A stretch of DNA of 37,457 nt, taken from positions 1 to 37,457 of the forward strand of contig JABJOY010000005.1 in NCBI GenBank assembly GCA_018664075.1, given 5' to 3'. Both the position numbers and the translations under genes were made by a program. The DNA comes from Porticoccaceae bacterium. Its GTDB lineage: Bacteria; Pseudomonadota; Gammaproteobacteria; Pseudomonadales; Porticoccaceae. The notes below the pieces were generated by a model. The model did no database searches and was not told the DNA's origin. It saw only the letters and a program-made list of their open reading frames with translations. Shown one piece after another: positions 9,398 to 17,695 of this stretch (positions within the stretch are counted from its first letter, which is position 1; every line of letters starts with the position of its first letter).

Positions 9398-9631
9398 ATG
9401 AGCAATATTCAAGAGCGCGTTATCAAAATGGTTGCAGAGCAGCTTGGTGTAAAAGAAGACGAGGTACAGGTAACTTCTTCTTTTGTAGAAGACCTGGGTG
9501 CTGACTCACTGGATACAGTTGAGTTGATTATGGCTCTGGAAGAGGAATTCGATGCAGAGATTCCTGATGAAGAAGCCGAAAAAATTGCTACTGTTCAGGA
9601 TGCAATTACCTATATTTCTGCCAACGGTTAA
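9398..9631 (+). CDS. acpP: Acyl carrier protein AcpP
   Basis: Small acidic carrier of growing fatty acyl chains. The 77-residue protein carries the phosphopantetheine attachment motif GADSLD with Ser37 and the acidic helix [11 protein letters not shown] that docks partner enzymes. Length and sequence are almost those of E. coli AcpP. The ribosome site AGGAG (9383-9387) lies ten bases before the ATG. It is followed 16 bases later by a strong intrinsic terminator instead of fabF, which in E. coli and Pseudomonas is the next gene. Confidence 0.98.
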   Translation: MSNIQERVIKMVAEQLGVKEDEVQVTSSFVEDLGADSLDTVELIMALEEEFDAEIPDEEAEKIATVQDAITYISANG

Positions 9632-9647
9632 GTCTAGCTGGCAGGTC

Positions 9648-9677
9648 AAAACCGCTCCTTTTGGGGCGGTTTTTTTA
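9648..9677 (+). terminator. Rho-independent terminator after acpP
   Basis: The stem AAACCGCTCC pairs with GGGGCGGTTT (one T-G pair) around a TTTT loop and runs into seven T residues. It closes the acpP transcript and separates it from pabC. Confidence 0.9.
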
Positions 9678-9750
9678 TGGGCGGTACTTTTGTGGCAAAG
9701 GTTTGACATAATGCAGCCTTTAACCGGGCGACGACGAACAGACGGCCTCT

Positions 9751-10632
9751 ATGCAGCAGACAAAATTTTATTACAGTATCAATGGTGAGATCAGCGCTGG
9801 CGAACAGGCGGAGAGTCTGCCTCAGGATCGCGGGCTGAACTATGGCCATGGCCTGTTTGAGTCTATGGCGCTGCACTCTGCCCAGGTGCCGCTTTTGCAG
9901 CAACATCTACAGCGGCTCTATCAAGATGCCCCCAAGCTTGGCATTAGTCTGGAAGCTGGCTCAGTGGAAGCCTGTCTCGAACCCTTTATAGTAGCACTGC
10001 TAAATGGTGGACTGGAGACCGCAGTGATCAAGATAATGGTCACTGCGGGCACAGGAGGGCGGGGCTACCAGAGCCCGGTGCCCGTTAAACCCAGGATAAT
10101 CTGTCTCTGCGTGCCTATGCCTGAGGATATAAAAACACAGCAGAGCGAGGGCGTCAGGCTGTGGCACTGTGACTACAGGCTGCCAATTAACCCGGCTCTC
10201 GCCGGGATCAAGCATTTAAACCGACTGGATCAGGTGCTGGCGCGCAATGAGTGGCAGTCTTCAGAGTTTGCCGATGGTCTGATGTTTACCGCGGACAATC
10301 ATCTTATAGAAGCCGTCTCGGCCAATATTTTTATCAATACAGTCACTGGTTGGGCGACCCCATCCCTAGATGATGCCGGGGTTAATGGGGTGATGCGCAA
10401 GCTGCTGCTGGAGCAGATTTTTGCCGAGCTTGAAATCCCTGTTGAGAGTCGCACCATAAGTGACGAGGAACTGAATGATTGCACAGAGATATTTATCTGC
10501 AATTCAATCAGGGGTCTGTTGCCGGTCCTGGCTGTCAGGGGCTCGAGTCACGAATTTAATCTGAATCTGGCTATCGGTGCTGAGACAAAAATGCTTCAAT
10601 CTTGCCTCAGAGATAACTATGTTGGCTTTTAA
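9751..10632 (+). CDS. pabC: Aminodeoxychorismate lyase PabC
   Basis: PLP-dependent lyase that releases pyruvate from 4-amino-4-deoxychorismate to give p-aminobenzoate for folate. A fold-type IV aminotransferase-like protein of 293 residues, with DRGLNYGHGLFE near the N-terminus and the PLP lysine in AGIKHLNRLD (Lys154). The later segment EAVSANIF is also typical of the fold. Branched-chain aminotransferases share this fold, but position (acpP side to mltG-tmk-holB) and length favour PabC. There is no clear Shine-Dalgarno before ATG 9751. A CATAAT at 9707-9712 may be part of a promoter, since the preceding acpP terminator means transcription must restart. Its stop overlaps the mltG start by one base. 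Confidence 0.93.
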   Translation: MQQTKFYYSINGEISAGEQAESLPQDRGLNYGHGLFESMALHSAQVPLLQQHLQRLYQDAPKLGISLEAGSVEACLEPFIVALLNGGLETAVIKIMVTAGTGGRGYQSPVPVKPRIICLCVPMPEDIKTQQSEGVRLWHCDYRLPINPALAGIKHLNRLDQVLARNEWQSSEFADGLMFTADNHLIEAVSANIFINTVTGWATPSLDDAGVNGVMRKLLLEQIFAELEIPVESRTISDEELNDCTEIFICNSIRGLLPVLAVRGSSHEFNLNLAIGAETKMLQSCLRDNYVGF

Positions 10633-11687
10633 TGATTAGGACCATCTTTCGTATTGCAGGTCTATTTGCTGTGCTGCTGGTTATTGGCGCGCTGTGGCTG
10701 TTTAGTTCGGTGCAGAGCCATTTAGATGCCCCGGTTGACCTGCATCAGCAGAGCCTGGATAAACAGGGGCAGTTGATCTGGACAGTGCCCCGGGGCAGTA
10801 ATCTCGGGCAAATTAACCGGCAGCTTTTTGCCCGTGAGATTCTGTCTCACCCCAAAATCATGTCGGCCTATGCAAAATTAACTGACCGCACTTCGATTCA
10901 GGCAGGCAGCTATTGGATAAGCGCTGAGGACAGCGCCCGCACATTGTTGGACAAGTTTAATCGCGGCGAGGTTATTCGCTATCAAATCACCTTTCCCGAA
11001 GGTTGGTCATTTAAGCAATGGCTTGGCCATCTGGCGACCCAGCCCCAGTTTGCAGAGGTAACCGAAAGTACTGTGGCGCAGTTATTGTCTGCGGCAGATA
11101 TTGATGTGGACCATCCCGAGGGTTGGTTTTTTCCGGATACCTATACTTATACTGGTACAGATTCTGTGGTGGATATTCTGCGTCAGGCCCACAGCAAAAT
11201 GAAAACAGTACTCGATGATGCCTGGGAGGAGCGCGATTTTGGGCTGCCCTACAACTCTGCTTACGAAGCATTGATTATGGCGTCGATTATTGAAAAGGAG
11301 ACCGGGCTGGCGGAAGAGCGGGATGCCATTGCCGGTGTCTTTGTGCGGCGCCTGAATTTGGGTATGCGCCTGCAGACAGATCCCACAGTGATTTACGGTA
11401 TGGGGGATAGTTACCAGGGCAATATCCGCCGTTCGGATTTAAAGCGGCGGACCCCTTACAATACGTACAGAATAAAAGGCCTGCCGCCGACGCCTATTGC
11501 CATGCCAAGCGCTGCGGCCATTAATGCGGCCGTTCATCCCCTGAGCGGTTCTAGCCTATACTTTGTAGCGCGAGGGGATGGTGGCCATTATTTCTCTGAT
11601 AGTCTTGAGGAACATCTTCGTGCTGTTAAGCAGTATCAGATTAAAAACAGGGTGCAAAACTACCAGTCAGCACCACCAACGGACTAG
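10632..11687 (+). CDS. mltG: Endolytic murein transglycosylase MltG
   Basis: Inner-membrane lytic transglycosylase that cuts nascent glycan strands and is thought to set their length. An N-terminal transmembrane helix (about residues 7-25) anchors the 351-residue protein facing the periplasm. A LysM-like subdomain (TVPRGSNLGQI) is followed by the YceG catalytic domain, with Glu221 in ASIIEKETG, the equivalent of E. coli Glu218, and the late RTPYNTYRIKGLPPTPI motif. It is translationally coupled to pabC (TAATG overlap); tmk starts 13 bases after its stop, the same order as in E. coli. Confidence 0.96.
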   Translation: MIRTIFRIAGLFAVLLVIGALWLFSSVQSHLDAPVDLHQQSLDKQGQLIWTVPRGSNLGQINRQLFAREILSHPKIMSAYAKLTDRTSIQAGSYWISAEDSARTLLDKFNRGEVIRYQITFPEGWSFKQWLGHLATQPQFAEVTESTVAQLLSAADIDVDHPEGWFFPDTYTYTGTDSVVDILRQAHSKMKTVLDDAWEERDFGLPYNSAYEALIMASIIEKETGLAEERDAIAGVFVRRLNLGMRLQTDPTVIYGMGDSYQGNIRRSDLKRRTPYNTYRIKGLPPTPIAMPSAAAINAAVHPLSGSSLYFVARGDGGHYFSDSLEEHLRAVKQYQIKNRVQNYQSAPPTD

Positions 11688-11700
11688 AAGCAGGATCCAG

Positions 11701-12339
11701 ATGCGCGGCAAATTTATTACTATTGAAGGCACGGAAGGGGTAGGCAAGACCACCAATATCCAGTTTATACAAAACTGGATGCAGGCCAAGAAATTACCTT
11801 TTGTTGCCACCAGAGAGCCCGGCGGTACGCCTTTGGCTGAGCAGATCCGTGATCTGCTGTTGTCCCCCAGAGACGAACTGGTCTGTGATACTGCTGAATT
11901 ATTACTGATGTTTGCCGGTCGGGCCCAGCATCTCCATCAGGTGATTGAACCCAGCCTTGAAGAGGGCGCCTGGGTACTCTGCGACCGCTTTACCGATGCC
12001 ACATACGCCTACCAGGGTGCTGGCCGCAATATGCGTGACGACCTTATTGCCGAGCTTGAAATGATAGTCCAGGGAAGCTTGCGTCCTGATCTGACACTGA
12101 TTCTTGATATTCCAGTCGAACTGGGTTTGAAACGGGCCAGCGACCGCAGCGAGCCAGATCGCTTTGAGCTTGAGCAAACTGAATTTTTTGAGCTGGTACG
12201 CAATGGCTATCTGAAGATTGCCGAGCAAAATCCCGATCGCTGTGTGGTGATTGATGCGTCGCAACCTCTGGCCGACGTGCAGCGGGATATAAATATCGCT
12301 CTTGAAGCCTTCTGGTTTTCCTCCGAGGAATCAGGTTAA
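11701..12339 (+). CDS. tmk: Thymidylate kinase
   Basis: Phosphorylates dTMP to dTDP for DNA synthesis. The 212-residue enzyme has the P-loop GTEGVGKTT (10-18), the substrate motif REPGGTPLAEQIR, the CDRFTDATYAYQGAGR segment and a lid region rich in arginines. An in-frame upstream GTG at 11578 would overlap mltG and add 41 unrelated residues, so the ATG at 11701, after AGGA and directly before the conserved KFITIEG, is the start. The stop overlaps the holB start by one base. Confidence 0.97.
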   Translation: MRGKFITIEGTEGVGKTTNIQFIQNWMQAKKLPFVATREPGGTPLAEQIRDLLLSPRDELVCDTAELLLMFAGRAQHLHQVIEPSLEEGAWVLCDRFTDATYAYQGAGRNMRDDLIAELEMIVQGSLRPDLTLILDIPVELGLKRASDRSEPDRFELEQTEFFELVRNGYLKIAEQNPDRCVVIDASQPLADVQRDINIALEAFWFSSEESG

Positions 12340-13298
12340 TGGATCTGGACTCAGACCAGATTGCTCTGGCCCTCCCTCTGCCCTGGCAGGAGCAATTGTG
12401 GCAGCGCTTTAATCAGCGCCTTGAGCAGGGCAGGTTGCCCCATGGGGTTATGCTGTCAGGCCCATCTGGCATAGGTGTTGAACGGCTGGCCACAGCATTT
12501 TCTCAGCGCCTGTTATGCAATGCCGAAATGAGCAAGTATGCATGCGGCTCCTGTAAAGGTTGTAAGTTGCTGATGGCAGGTACTCATCCGGATCTTTCAA
12601 TTCTTGAGCCTGCAGATGTGGGCAAGGGTATTCTAATTGACTCAGTGCGTAATTTGACGGCCAGACTGGGTAAAACCGCTCAGCAGGGGGGCTGGAAAGT
12701 TGCCCTGATCAGTCCGGCAGAAGCCATGAATGAAAGTTCCTGCAATGCATTGCTCAAAAGCCTTGAGGAGCCCCAGTCTAAAACCCTGTTAATTCTTGTA
12801 TCACATAGAGCCAGTCTGGTGCCTGCAACCATTCGCAGTCGCTGTCAGATTGATCATTTGTCGGTGCCGGATCTGCAGGTTGCTCGTCAATGGCTGATTG
12901 AGGTTGCCGGAGAGCAGCAGGCGGTTGACCAGTCTCTGGAGTTAGCCGGGGGCAAGCCACTGCTGGCACTGGAATATATGCAGAGTGACAGCATCGAACA
13001 GCGGCACATGTTTGAGCAGCTGGTGGACAATATTCGCCTTGGGGACTTGTCGCCAATGAGCGCAGCCCAGCAGGTGCAAAAGCTTAACAGTGATCAGATG
13101 CTCGACTGGTTTATGCATTACTTGCACCGCCTGGTTACAGGAGAGATGCAAAACAGTCTCAACCCTGCATTGTTTGAGTTTGGTGATCAGCTGCGCAAGG
13201 CGCGGGGCTGGGCGTTGTCCGGGTCCAATATCAATCCACAGTTGATGTGGGAGGGTTTATTTATGGACTGGCTAAAGGTATTCCGTTCCCCTAGATAG
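12339..13298 (+). CDS. holB: DNA polymerase III delta' subunit
   Basis: Clamp-loader subunit that works with DnaX and HolA to load the beta clamp. The 319-residue AAA+ protein has a degenerate Walker A (GPSGIGVERLA), as expected for the non-ATP-hydrolysing delta'. Zinc-module cysteines are Cys60, Cys69, Cys72 and Cys75. NESSCNALLKSLEEP precedes the sensor region, and an SRC motif (IRSRCQ) is present. The overlap with tmk and placement before pilZ and tatD match the Pseudomonas order. The C-terminal domain is more divergent, which is normal for HolB. Confidence 0.94.
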   Translation: MDLDSDQIALALPLPWQEQLWQRFNQRLEQGRLPHGVMLSGPSGIGVERLATAFSQRLLCNAEMSKYACGSCKGCKLLMAGTHPDLSILEPADVGKGILIDSVRNLTARLGKTAQQGGWKVALISPAEAMNESSCNALLKSLEEPQSKTLLILVSHRASLVPATIRSRCQIDHLSVPDLQVARQWLIEVAGEQQAVDQSLELAGGKPLLALEYMQSDSIEQRHMFEQLVDNIRLGDLSPMSAAQQVQKLNSDQMLDWFMHYLHRLVTGEMQNSLNPALFEFGDQLRKARGWALSGSNINPQLMWEGLFMDWLKVFRSPR

Positions 13299-13377
13299 GC
13301 CGAACGGCGCAGTCTGTGCTAGGCTCTGGTCAGGATGCTGTGTTTTATAAGGAAGTTTGCAGGGAGAGGTATTGCTT

Positions 13378-13737
13378 ATGGCAGGCAAGAAAGGATTTGG
13401 CGGTGGCAGTGGCGGTATTTTGGCCTTGGAGATTAAAGATGAGGCCGAGCTATACGAGCACTACATGTCTTTTGTAAGTGGCGGAGGTCTGTTTGTCCCC
13501 ACCAAAAAAAGTCATGAGTTGGGTGATGATATTTTTTTTCTGTTGACCATCTACCTGAGCAACGAGCCTATTCCCATGACCGGTAAAGTGGTTTGGGTGA
13601 CCCATAGTGGTTCGGGCAGTTCAAAGCGGGAGGGTGTTGGTGTGCAGTTCACCGACGAGCAGGCCGATCTGAAGATACAGATTGAACAGGTGCTGACCGG
13701 TATGGTGCAGTCCCATCAGCCCACATTGACCATGTGA
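13378..13737 (+). CDS. pilZ: Type IV pilus assembly PilZ-domain protein
   Basis: A 119-residue PilZ-domain protein. The location between holB and tatD is that of Pseudomonas PilZ, which is needed for type IV pilus biogenesis and acts through the pilus ATPase machinery without binding c-di-GMP itself. The sequence fits this degenerate class: the RxxxR motif is missing, and the usual D/NxSxxG is replaced by FVSGGGLFVPT. The strand GKVVWVTH and the GVGVQF end are conserved. The start is ATG 13378 with GGGAGAGG eight bases upstream; an in-frame TTG at 13357 has no ribosome site. Low-complexity Gly-rich residues at the N-terminus are unusual but short. Confidence 0.85.
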   Translation: MAGKKGFGGGSGGILALEIKDEAELYEHYMSFVSGGGLFVPTKKSHELGDDIFFLLTIYLSNEPIPMTGKVVWVTHSGSGSSKREGVGVQFTDEQADLKIQIEQVLTGMVQSHQPTLTM

Positions 13738-13800
13738 TAGAGCCACAGCGGTCCAGTGGTTACGGCTTTAAATAATTAAATAACAGGCGCGTTATAAATC

Positions 13801-14592
13801 ATGTTGGTAGATTCTCATTGCCACCTGGATCATCTGGATTTAACAGATAGAGAAGGTGGCCTCAGTGCCGTATTGGCCGATGCCAATGCCCGGGGCATTA
13901 CTCAGTTTCTCTCAGTTGCAGTAGATCTAAAAAGCTCCGCCTCTCTGGTGGACCTTACCGCACAGCACAGCAATATATACTCCTCGGTGGGTGTGCATCC
14001 GTTGCAAAAAGTGGATCAGCCTGTGCCCACCGTGGAGCAGTTGCTCAGTCTGGCGGAGGCGCCCAATGTAGTGGCTATAGGTGAAACCGGGCTGGATAAT
14101 TTCTACAGCGCAGATACCCATCAATGGCAGCGGGATAGTTTTATCAATCACCTGCGGGCCAGCCAGCAATGTGATAAACCGATTATTATCCATACCAGAG
14201 ATGCTCGAGAAGAGACCATTGACCTGCTGCGTCAGTACCCTCTGTCAGCTGGTGGGGTGATGCACTGTTTCACTGAGACCTGGGAGATGGCTGAGGCAGC
14301 CATGGAACTGGGTTTCTATATTTCGTTTTCCGGTATTGTGACCTTCAATAGTGCCGCAGATTTACGTGATGTTGTTCGCCGCGTGCCCCTGGAAAGATTG
14401 CTGGTAGAGACTGACTCTCCCTGGCTGGCGCCAGTGCCTTATCGGGGCCGCCAGAATGAACCCCAATATGTGCTTGAAGTGGCAAAGACTGTGGCTGATT
14501 TAAAGGGTATTAGTATTGAACAATTAGCCGAAATTACCACGCAAAATTTCCTCCGATTGTTTAGAATACCAGCTCTTAAAGCCGAAGCTTAG
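13801..14592 (+). CDS. TatD-family metal-dependent deoxyribonuclease (YcfH-like)
   Basis: TIM-barrel metal-dependent hydrolase of 263 residues. Metal ligands sit in DSHCHLDHLD (His6, His8), IGETGLD (Glu), HTRDA, MHCFTE and the final ETDSPWLAP. These proteins act as 3'-exonucleases or D-aminoacyl-hydrolase-like enzymes; YcfH, downstream of holB in E. coli, is the closest by context. The older link to twin-arginine transport came from the tatD name and is not supported by a shared mechanism. The start ATG at 13801 immediately precedes the conserved motif. Confidence 0.92.
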   Translation: MLVDSHCHLDHLDLTDREGGLSAVLADANARGITQFLSVAVDLKSSASLVDLTAQHSNIYSSVGVHPLQKVDQPVPTVEQLLSLAEAPNVVAIGETGLDNFYSADTHQWQRDSFINHLRASQQCDKPIIIHTRDAREETIDLLRQYPLSAGGVMHCFTETWEMAEAAMELGFYISFSGIVTFNSAADLRDVVRRVPLERLLVETDSPWLAPVPYRGRQNEPQYVLEVAKTVADLKGISIEQLAEITTQNFLRLFRIPALKAEA

Positions 14593-14628
14593 AAAACACA
14601 GTCCCAAGATCAGTATTGAGTAATTATT

Positions 14629-15282
14629 ATGACCGACCCAGCAGCTACTGAATCACAGTTTATTATTCGTACATTTCCCGTTGGGCCCCTTGGCTGCAAC
14701 TGCTCTGTTATTGGCGATCGGTTGTCGGGGCGGGCGCTGGTAGTTGATCCGGGTGGTAATGCCGAGCAGATACTGGCGCTGCTCAATGAATTAAATTTAA
14801 AGGCAGTGGCGATTATCCACACCCATGCTCACTTGGATCATATTCTTGCCGCCGGCGAGATTAAAAATGCGACTGGGGCACCGATCTACCTCCATGAGGG
14901 GGATCAGTTTCTGTGGGACATGGTTGAAGAGCAATGTGCTCGCTTTGGTGTGCCCCCGGTCAAACTGCCGGACCCGGACCATTATTTGCAAGATGATCAT
15001 GATCTGGGTTGCTGCGGCGGTGTGGCTATTCACACCCCGGGGCACACACCTGGATCAATCAGCTTTTGGTTTGAAGAATACAAAACATTGATTGCCGGAG
15101 ACACTTTGTTCCAGGGCAGTATTGGCCGCACTGATTTGCCCGGCGGCAACTTTGATCAAATTATTGCCTCGATCAAAGAGCGTATTTACAGTCTCGATGA
15201 TGAGGCCGTTGTGGTGACAGGGCATGGCCCCAATACCAGCATCGGCTATGAAAAAATGTCCAATGGTTTTATCCGCGCATAG
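14629..15282 (+). CDS. Metallo-beta-lactamase-fold hydrolase (YcbL/glyoxalase II-like)
   Basis: Single-domain 217-residue MBL-fold hydrolase. The dinuclear zinc site is complete: THAHLDH (His66, His68, Asp70, His71), the third-motif histidine in HTPGHTPGS, the bridging aspartate in AGDTLFQGSIGR and a final histidine in TGHGPNT. The small size and GRTDLPGG segment resemble YcbL and GloB2-type glyoxalase II enzymes that hydrolyse S-lactoylglutathione or related thioesters. The substrate cannot be fixed from sequence. It lies 36 bases after tatD and 9 bases before the dUTPase gene. Confidence 0.85.
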   Translation: MTDPAATESQFIIRTFPVGPLGCNCSVIGDRLSGRALVVDPGGNAEQILALLNELNLKAVAIIHTHAHLDHILAAGEIKNATGAPIYLHEGDQFLWDMVEEQCARFGVPPVKLPDPDHYLQDDHDLGCCGGVAIHTPGHTPGSISFWFEEYKTLIAGDTLFQGSIGRTDLPGGNFDQIIASIKERIYSLDDEAVVVTGHGPNTSIGYEKMSNGFIRA

Positions 15283-15291
15283 GGAATAACA

Positions 15292-15912
15292 ATGAAACAT
15301 CAATTAGCAACCATGCTGAAACTGCAGTCTGAGATGAACACCAAGGTTCATGCCGACTGGCGACAGCAAAATTTTGAATGGTATAGGGCCATCTGGATTG
15401 AATGTGCCGAGCTACTGGATCATTACGGCTGGAAGTGGTGGAAAAAACAAACCCCGGATGTGGATCAGATAGCCCTTGAGCTGGTTGATATCTGGCATTT
15501 TGGACTGAGTATTTTACTGCTGTCCGATGACAGCGTTGAAAGCATTAGCGACAGAGTTATCTCTGGCTTTGATGGGCAGACTGGCACTGGTGATTTTGCG
15601 GTGGATCTGGAGCAGTTTACCGCTGCAACACTGGTCAATAAGGACTTTGATATTGGCGGTTTTGCTCGCTTGATGGACGGCATCAATATGGATTTTGAAA
15701 CACTCTATGTCGGCTACGTGGGCAAAAATGTATTGAATTTCTTTCGTCAGGATAATGGTTATCAGGACGGCAGCTACCACAAGCAATGGGGTGGCAAAGA
15801 GGACAATGAGCATCTGGTAGATATTGTTGCTCAGCTGGACAGTTCTTCCGCTACCTTTTCCGATGAGCTATATACTCAGATGAAGACTGTTTACCAGAAA
15901 CTTACCGGGTAA
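15292..15912 (+). CDS. Dimeric-type dUTP diphosphatase (all-alpha NTP-PPase)
   Basis: Probably hydrolyses dUTP (and dUDP) to dUMP, keeping uracil out of DNA and feeding dTMP synthesis. The 206-residue protein is mostly helical and belongs to the dimeric dUTPase family (PF08761) related to MazG. The metal motifs are ExxE (Glu37, Glu40 in ECAELLDHYGWKWWKK) and ExxD (Glu63, Asp66 in ELVDIWHF). The late GKNVLNFFRQDNGY and GKEDNEHL segments carry further family residues. This family is unrelated to the trimeric Dut found in E. coli. A functional link to tmk upstream (both pyrimidine deoxynucleotide supply) is inferred from proximity. Confidence 0.85.
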   Translation: MKHQLATMLKLQSEMNTKVHADWRQQNFEWYRAIWIECAELLDHYGWKWWKKQTPDVDQIALELVDIWHFGLSILLLSDDSVESISDRVISGFDGQTGTGDFAVDLEQFTAATLVNKDFDIGGFARLMDGINMDFETLYVGYVGKNVLNFFRQDNGYQDGSYHKQWGGKEDNEHLVDIVAQLDSSSATFSDELYTQMKTVYQKLTG

Positions 15913-15974
15913 ATATTAGGCCAATCAATAACCTCTATAGGCCGCGGCATTGATGCAATTTTCTGCTGCGGCAC

Positions 15975-15980
15975 TATAAT
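15975..15980 (+). promoter_or_regulatory. Putative -10 element of mdh promoter
   Basis: A perfect TATAAT lies 66 bases before the mdh start codon, inside the 134-base gap after the dUTPase gene. The best -35 is a weak TTGATG at 15950-15955 with a long 19-base spacer. The assignment is tentative, but an independent promoter is expected because mdh has its own terminator. Confidence 0.45.
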
Positions 15981-16046
15981 GTCCGCCTCACTGATCCTCA
16001 GAGATCCAAACTTTATTTTTAACGACCAGATTTACGGAGATACATT

Positions 16047-17027
16047 GTGACTTCACCAGTTCGCGTTACCGTTACAGGCGCAGCAGGACAAATTAGTTAT
16101 TCCCTGTTGTTTCGCATCGCCGCCGGCGAGATGCTTGGCCCCAACCAGCCTGTTATTTTACAGATGCTGGAAATTACACCTGCCCTTGAGGCGTTAAAAG
16201 GTGTGGCTATGGAATTGGAAGACTGTGCATTTCCACTGCTGGCAGGCATGGTTTGTACCGATGATGCAGCGGTTGCATTCAAGGACTCTGACTACGCTCT
16301 GCTGGTCGGTGCCCGGCCCCGCGGTCCCGGTATGGAGCGCAAGGACCTTCTGGAGGCCAATGCTGCTATCTTCTCGGCCCAGGGTAAGGCCCTGAATGAC
16401 AACGCCAGCAAAGACATTAAAGTACTGGTTGTGGGCAACCCCGCCAACACCAACTCATTGATTGCCCAGCGCAATGCGCCGGATATCAACCCTCGCCAAT
16501 TTACGGCTATGACCCGTCTGGATCACAATCGCGCCATGAGCCAGATTGCCAACAAGACCGGCAGCACGATTAACGATGTTACCCATATGACTATCTGGGG
16601 CAATCATTCCGCGACCCAGTATCCGGATCTTCACGAAGCCAAGGTCAATGGTCAGGCGGCAATCGGTATGGTTGACCAAACCTGGTACGAAGATGACTTT
16701 ATTCCTACAGTTCAGCAGCGCGGCGCAGCCATTATTAATGCACGTGGTGCTTCCAGTGCAGCCTCGGCGGCCAATGCTGCTATCGCACATATGCGCAGCT
16801 GGGCTCTGGGCACGGCAGAGGGCGACTGGGTCAGCATGGGTGTTTACAGCGATGGCAGCTATGGTATTGCTGAAGGCCTGATCTATTCATTCCCCTGTGT
16901 CTGCAAAGATGGCGACTGGGAAATTGTTCAGGGTCTGGAAATCAATGATTTCTCTCGCGCCAAGATGACAGCCACTGAAACCGAGCTGGCTGAAGAGCGG
17001 GATGCAGTGCAGCATCTGCTGCCCTAA
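16047..17027 (+). CDS. mdh: Malate dehydrogenase
   Basis: Interconverts malate and oxaloacetate in the TCA cycle using NAD. The 326-residue protein has the Rossmann motif [11 protein letters not shown] (11-21), substrate arginines in [13 protein letters not shown] (Arg92, Arg98), Asp159 and Arg162 in TRLDHNRA, and the catalytic His187 in [16 protein letters not shown] marks the group of bacterial enzymes related to cytosolic eukaryotic MDH, unlike the E. coli type. The start is a GTG at 16047 with GGAGA upstream at the right spacing; no ATG is nearby in frame. It stands alone between a promoter-like sequence and a terminator. Confidence 0.96.
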   Translation: MTSPVRVTVTGAAGQISYSLLFRIAAGEMLGPNQPVILQMLEITPALEALKGVAMELEDCAFPLLAGMVCTDDAAVAFKDSDYALLVGARPRGPGMERKDLLEANAAIFSAQGKALNDNASKDIKVLVVGNPANTNSLIAQRNAPDINPRQFTAMTRLDHNRAMSQIANKTGSTINDVTHMTIWGNHSATQYPDLHEAKVNGQAAIGMVDQTWYEDDFIPTVQQRGAAIINARGASSAASAANAAIAHMRSWALGTAEGDWVSMGVYSDGSYGIAEGLIYSFPCVCKDGDWEIVQGLEINDFSRAKMTATETELAEERDAVQHLLP

Positions 17028-17055
17028 GCTCTAAACCAGTCTGGTTATATAGGCT

Positions 17056-17091
17056 AAAAAGACCACTGAGCCCAGCTGAGTGGTCTTTTTT
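17056..17091 (+). terminator. Rho-independent terminator after mdh
   Basis: AAAGACCACT (17058-17067) pairs perfectly with AGTGGTCTTT (17079-17088), followed by T residues. It lies about 30 bases after the mdh stop. A-rich on the other flank, it could also stop reverse transcription. Confidence 0.9.
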
Positions 17092-17190
17092 TGTGCAGAC
17101 AAAAATAAACCAAGGTTTCAATGGCAGTGCTCTGGAAAAATTTGCTAAAGTACGCGGCCAGCTCAATGAAACAAACCTAAGGAGAAGTCA

Positions 17191-17667
17191 GTGGCATTTG
17201 CTCAAGTCGGGAAAGTCGCTCCGGCCTTTTCACTCTTTGATCAAAGAGGGAACAAGGTTAGTCTGAAACAGTTTCGAGACAGCAAAAATGTGGTGCTTTA
17301 TTTCTACCCCAAAGCCATGACCCCTGGTTGCACTGTACAAGCCTGTGGTATTCGCGATAGCAAAGCCGAGTTTGAAACACTGGATACAGTGGTGCTGGCG
17401 GTAAGCCCTGACTCTGTCGACCGGCTGGTAAAGTTTGAGGATAAGCAGGAACTGAACTTTACGCTGCTCTCTGATGAAGACCATGCGATCACTGATAAAT
17501 ACGGTGCCTGGGGCCTAAAGAAATTTATGGGCCGCGAGTTTATGGGCGTGCTGCGTTCAACATTTATTATTGGCAAAGATGGTCGCATTGCCTATGTGAT
17601 GGAGAAGGTTAAAACCAAGACTCATCACGAAGACGCCCTCAATTGGGTCAAAGAAAATCTCAGTTAA
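17191..17667 (+). CDS. bcp: Thioredoxin-dependent peroxiredoxin Bcp
   Basis: Thiol peroxidase that reduces hydrogen peroxide and organic hydroperoxides. The 158-residue protein has the peroxidatic cysteine in MTPGCTVQACGIRD (Cys47) and a resolving cysteine five residues later (Cys52), the pattern of E. coli Bcp (Cys45, Cys50). The usual KD before the TPGCT motif is replaced by KA. The start is GTG 17191 with AAGGAG at 17179-17184. yajC follows 28 bases after the stop, and the mdh terminator lies just upstream, so this is probably the first gene of a new unit. Confidence 0.93.
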   Translation: MAFAQVGKVAPAFSLFDQRGNKVSLKQFRDSKNVVLYFYPKAMTPGCTVQACGIRDSKAEFETLDTVVLAVSPDSVDRLVKFEDKQELNFTLLSDEDHAITDKYGAWGLKKFMGREFMGVLRSTFIIGKDGRIAYVMEKVKTKTHHEDALNWVKENLS

Positions 17668-17695
17668 AATTTAATTAGTCTAAGGAAGTTTATTC

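Noticed and set aside
11578-11700. N-terminal extension of thymidylate kinase
   Set aside because: It would overlap mltG and adds 41 residues unlike any Tmk; ATG 11701 directly precedes the conserved start.
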